Assembly (NCBI GenBank): GCA_025201865.1
Contig: MU602720.1
Coordinates: 11,091-73,821 of the forward strand
Source: Ramicandelaber brevisporus
Lineage: Eukaryota > Kickxellomycota > Ramicandelaberales > Ramicandelaberaceae
Length of the DNA stretch: 62,731 bases
Direction: 5' to 3'
Positions within the stretch are counted from its first letter, which is position 1. Each line of letters opens with the position of its first letter. Below the pieces are notes generated by a model. The model was not told the origin of the DNA. It was given only the letters and a program-made list of their open reading frames with translations, and did not search any database. Position numbers and translations under genes: made by a program. This document shows positions 60,112 through 62,731 of the stretch, one piece after another.

Positions 60112-61191
60112 TTAGTAGAACTGGTAGAGATGTCTCTTCGATCCCGAGTAGCCGGCACTGGCCGTCGGCTCAGGCTTGGGTGGCTCAGGCTTTGGCTCAG
60201 GCTTTGGCGGTTCGGGCTTTGGCTCTGCTGGTGGGTATGGCTTTGGCTCTGCTGGTGGATATGGCTTTGGCTCGGGCTTTGGCGGCTCTGGCTTTGGCGG
60301 TTCAGGCTTGGGTTCCGGCTTGGGTTCCGGCTTGGGCTCGGGCTTGTAATATCCTGGTGCTGGCTCTGGCTTGGGCTCTGGCTTTGGTTCAGGCTTTGGT
60401 TCAGGCTTTGGCTCGGGCTTTGGCTCGGGCTTTGAGTAACCAGGGGCAGGCTCGGGCTTTGGCGGCTCGGGCTTGGGTTCCGGCTTGGGCTCTGGCTTTG
60501 GCGGTTCTGGCTTCGGTGGCTCAGGCTTGGCGTAATAGCCGGCCGGCGCGTCAGCCTGAGGTGCAGCAGTGCGTGGTTCCTTCTTGGCAGCGACGCTTGG
60601 AGTGGCCGCCTCGGGCGACGGTGCCGGCGTGGTGGCAGCGGGTGCATGGCTCGTTGTGATGGCGGCTGGCGAAACGGTGGCCGGAGCAATCACCGATGGC
60701 GTCGTGTCGGCCGGAGCCATTGAGGTGGTTGCAGCAGCTGGAGCCTGCGATGGGCTGGACGAGATACCTGCAGGTGCTGCAACGCTTGTGGTGGCAGCTG
60801 GCTCGACGGATGAGGTCAGTGCAGCCGGAGCCAGTGACGATGTAAGCGCAGCTGGCGCCATCGAGGATGTGGCAGCCGCAGGCATCTCAGATGCAGTGGC
60901 CGGAGCAAGTGCCGATGGCGTGGTGGCAGCCGCTGCAGCATCCTTGCTTGGAGTCGCAGCAGTTGCAGTCGCGGCGGTTGCAGCCGAAGTTGTGGCTGGG
61001 GCTGGCAGAAGCGGCGACACCTCGGCGGGTGCAATTGACGTGGTGACCAGCGGGGCAGCTGGGGTGGAGACCGTTGCAGGAGCCAAGCTTGTCGACGCTG
61101 CTGATGCCGAAGCCATGGCATCTTCAGCCGGTGCGGCCATCACGCCGCCCAGCAGAGCCAGCGCAGCGAAGAGAACGTTCAGGCGAGCCAT
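60112..61191 (-). CDS. Secreted Ala/Thr-rich protein with Pro-Glu-Pro-Lys repeats
   Basis: The 359-residue product from ATG 61,191 has a signal peptide ([21 protein letters not shown]). Residues to about 205 are Ala/Thr/Ser/Pro-rich with recurring [11 protein letters not shown]-type units, likely heavily O-glycosylated. From about 225 to 340 the chain is a repeat of KPEPKPEP and PPKPEP units interrupted by GYYKPEP or GYSKPEP. The end is [15 protein letters not shown]. There is no GPI signal or transmembrane segment after the leader. It is likely a structural wall or extracellular protein. The sequence just upstream of its start is present again in inverted orientation at the end of the window. 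Confidence 0.75.
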   Translation of the reverse strand: MARLNVLFAALALLGGVMAAPAEDAMASASAASTSLAPATVSTPAAPLVTTSIAPAEVSPLLPAPATTSAATAATATAATPSKDAAAAATTPSALAPATASEMPAAATSSMAPAALTSSLAPAALTSSVEPAATTSVAAPAGISSSPSQAPAAATTSMAPADTTPSVIAPATVSPAAITTSHAPAATTPAPSPEAATPSVAAKKEPRTAAPQADAPAGYYAKPEPPKPEPPKPEPKPEPKPEPPKPEPAPGYSKPEPKPEPKPEPKPEPKPEPKPEPAPGYYKPEPKPEPKPEPKPEPPKPEPPKPEPKPYPPAEPKPYPPAEPKPEPPKPEPKPEPPKPEPTASAGYSGSKRHLYQFY

Positions 61192-61245
61192 TGCGTGTGT
61201 GCGTGCGTGCGTGTATGTGCGTGTATGAGCGCGTGTGTATGTGGA

Positions 61246-61451
61246 GAGAGAATGTTGTGCTTGGAGATGGCGATTAACCAGGAACAGGCACGGATGCATA
61301 GCCCTGGTCAATCCAGGAACCAGCGCGCATCAAATACCGCTGGCAGTGTGGCGAGCCCCGTGCCAAAATTGAGCCCGCCACTTTTTTTTTTACCACCCGT
61401 CAGGGGTAGGTGTGGCTGGTGTGCACCGGTTTGCTCGCGTCTGAAAAGGGG
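61246..61451 (+). repeat. Inverted repeat, left arm
   Basis: 206 bp directly upstream of the secreted-protein gene (its promoter/leader side). It is the reverse complement of 62,529-62,731, apart from three extra T in a homopolymer (10 T here, 7 A there). Confidence 0.92.
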
Positions 61452-62528
61452 GTTTCGTTCTGTGCTCAAGTCAACCCTTTACATTGGTCGTATTATGAGT
61501 GTGTGTGTCAATGATTGAGTAGACCACTCTTGTCATTATTATCAAATCATGATCAGCAGGTTTGATTAAAGTCTGAATTATGATTATTCTGGAAGAAACT
61601 TGGTATTACTTAATACGAACCACGGTGTTCGCTTTTTAAAATGCAATTTCAATACGGTCAGACTCGGCAGGCGAGGAGCCGTGTGCTCAAGGAACAGACT
61701 CCCTTCGCACTTTTCAAGCATGAGCGTTGTTACAGTGAACCAGGAGTGTTCAGCAGAGTGCTTGATACAAACGAGTATTTAGGCGCATAGACACAGGTGA
61801 AAGTCCTTGAGAACTGACTATCGAGCTGGGATGAAACCTGCAAACACATAAGGCTGTTCAGTAGATCCATCGGGGTCGTCCATGAGAAGTAAAAGACTAA
61901 GACTCGGATACACAGCTACGTCATCGTCATTGATACAAAAACGTGAATACGCTGTTCTCACAATGTCAGATGCCAATATTGGAGCCAAACGTTCCGTCTC
62001 GTCTGAAACTGCATCCTTAACATGGTTGACATGAAGAGTCAGTGCATGGTGATCAGCGGTGATCAGTGTATCTGCAAAGATATATCAGCACACTGTGGAT
62101 TTCGCTTGTGTCGATCATCAAGTTCTCATTTACAGCCCATAAATCATTAATTGAACATGAGTCAATTTGCATCAAAGGAGACACCCTTGTCTGTCGATTG
62201 CACCAGTTAAGGAAGATACCAACATCTATACGGCAGGATAATGTTGTTTGATGTGTGCTCGAATACGCCTTGAACTGGTTTGCCTGCCAAGACCGAGTTC
62301 TGTGCAATACAATCATCTCTACACAGCGGGACATTTGCAAACACAAGTCAAAGTCTCGTTTCTGGTGATAATTGCGCACATTTTCCATATATTCACGCAA
62401 TCACAGTCACTTTTAACAATCACTTAACAGAAGGAGGAGGAGAGAGTAGTCGCGTGACTTCAACCAACTCGAGCGACTTGCATATGTCAGCAAACAATTT
62501 CAAGAGAGTGAGACACGACAGCGATACT
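61452..62528. other. Spacer between inverted repeat arms
   Basis: About 1.08 kb with no convincing gene on either strand. It would be the shared divergent promoter region if both arms lead into genes. No transposase or RNA gene is recognised. Confidence 0.5.
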
Positions 62529-62731
62529 CCCCTTTTCAGACGCGAGCAAACCGGTGCACACCAGCCACACCTACCCCTGACGGGTGGTAAAAAAAGTGGC
62601 GGGCTCAATTTTGGCACGGGGCTCGCCACACTGCCAGCGGTATTTGATGCGCGCTGGTTCCTGGATTGACCAGGGCTATGCATCCGTGCCTGTTCCTGGT
62701 TAATCGCCATCTCCAAGCACAACATTCTCTC
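62529..62731 (-). repeat. Inverted repeat, right arm (cut by window end)
   Basis: Reverse complement of 61,246-61,451, running to the last base of the window, so the true repeat is longer. By symmetry a start codon like that at 61,191 would lie about 55 bp beyond the end. Confidence 0.92.

Noticed and set aside
61246-62731. Transposon with 206-bp terminal inverted repeats
   Set aside because: No enzyme in the spacer, and the arm still matches at the window end and abuts a gene leader, so an inverted gene duplication is simpler; the alternative remains open.
1-62731. CRISPR arrays, rRNA or tRNA genes
   Set aside because: No regularly spaced direct repeats with unique spacers, no rRNA-like sequence, and no convincing tRNA cloverleaf were noticed by eye; a tRNAscan-SE run would settle the last point.

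Overview
The window is nuclear DNA from an intron-poor eukaryote. The most economical reading is an early-diverging fungus: it has a Sey1-type ER GTPase, an OPT oligopeptide transporter, a membrane-anchored HMG-CoA reductase, PinX1/Pxr1 and a Whi5/Nrm1-like protein, together with CAG/CAA and GTT tracts, TATAAAAG promoters and a few short GT-AG introns (47-201 nt, one of 674 nt). The species cannot be named from the sequence. About 25 protein genes lie on both strands with no operon-like grouping.

Layout. 1-7.5 kb: a Whi5/Nrm1-like candidate, ribulose-phosphate 3-epimerase, mitochondrial lipoyl synthase and Sey1. 8-16 kb: OPT transporter, a small secreted protein, a secreted beta-lactamase-fold hydrolase, THOC7-like, and a small Cys-rich secreted protein. 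16-25 kb: mitochondrial EF-G, a second small secreted protein, a spliced glutathione S-transferase, an amino-acid permease, METTL18/Hpm1 and a small membrane protein. 25-34 kb: spliced RPL19, a tiny membrane protein, PinX1, purine nucleoside phosphorylase, a bHLH-like acidic protein and RPS13. 34-43.4 kb: a low-complexity gene broken by a tandem duplication, a bHLH transcription factor, a double-hotdog thioesterase and a 95-codon gene with two small introns.

The most notable feature is at 43,442-47,129: a 3.69-kb element with 13-bp perfect terminal inverted repeats and a TA target duplication. Its only convincing gene is a 719-codon Fanzor (eukaryotic TnpB-like, RNA-guided nuclease family). 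The protein has a C-x2-C...C-x2-C zinc finger, the RuvC-III D-x2-A-A-x-N-I signature, and the glutamate just before the zinc finger that is typical of Fanzor. The 271 nt between the stop codon and the right terminus are hairpin-rich and are the natural place for the guide (omega) RNA. No transposase is present.

46.8-54.1 kb holds a scaffold gap of 10 N flanked by two almost identical 1,949-bp copies, so the second Fanzor tail and the truncated copy of the neighbouring secreted-protein gene are probably an unmerged contig overlap. Beyond it lie a 1,597-codon charge-segregated secreted protein, a mitochondrial membrane protein, HMG-CoA reductase and a Pro/Lys/Glu-repeat secreted protein. The leader region of the last gene is repeated in inverted orientation at the window end, predicting a divergent twin gene just outside.

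A second regulatory observation: the small secreted-protein genes at 10.7-11.2 kb (minus) and 19.1-19.4 kb (plus) share a homologous promoter and 5' leader of over 400 bp, although their proteins do not look alike.
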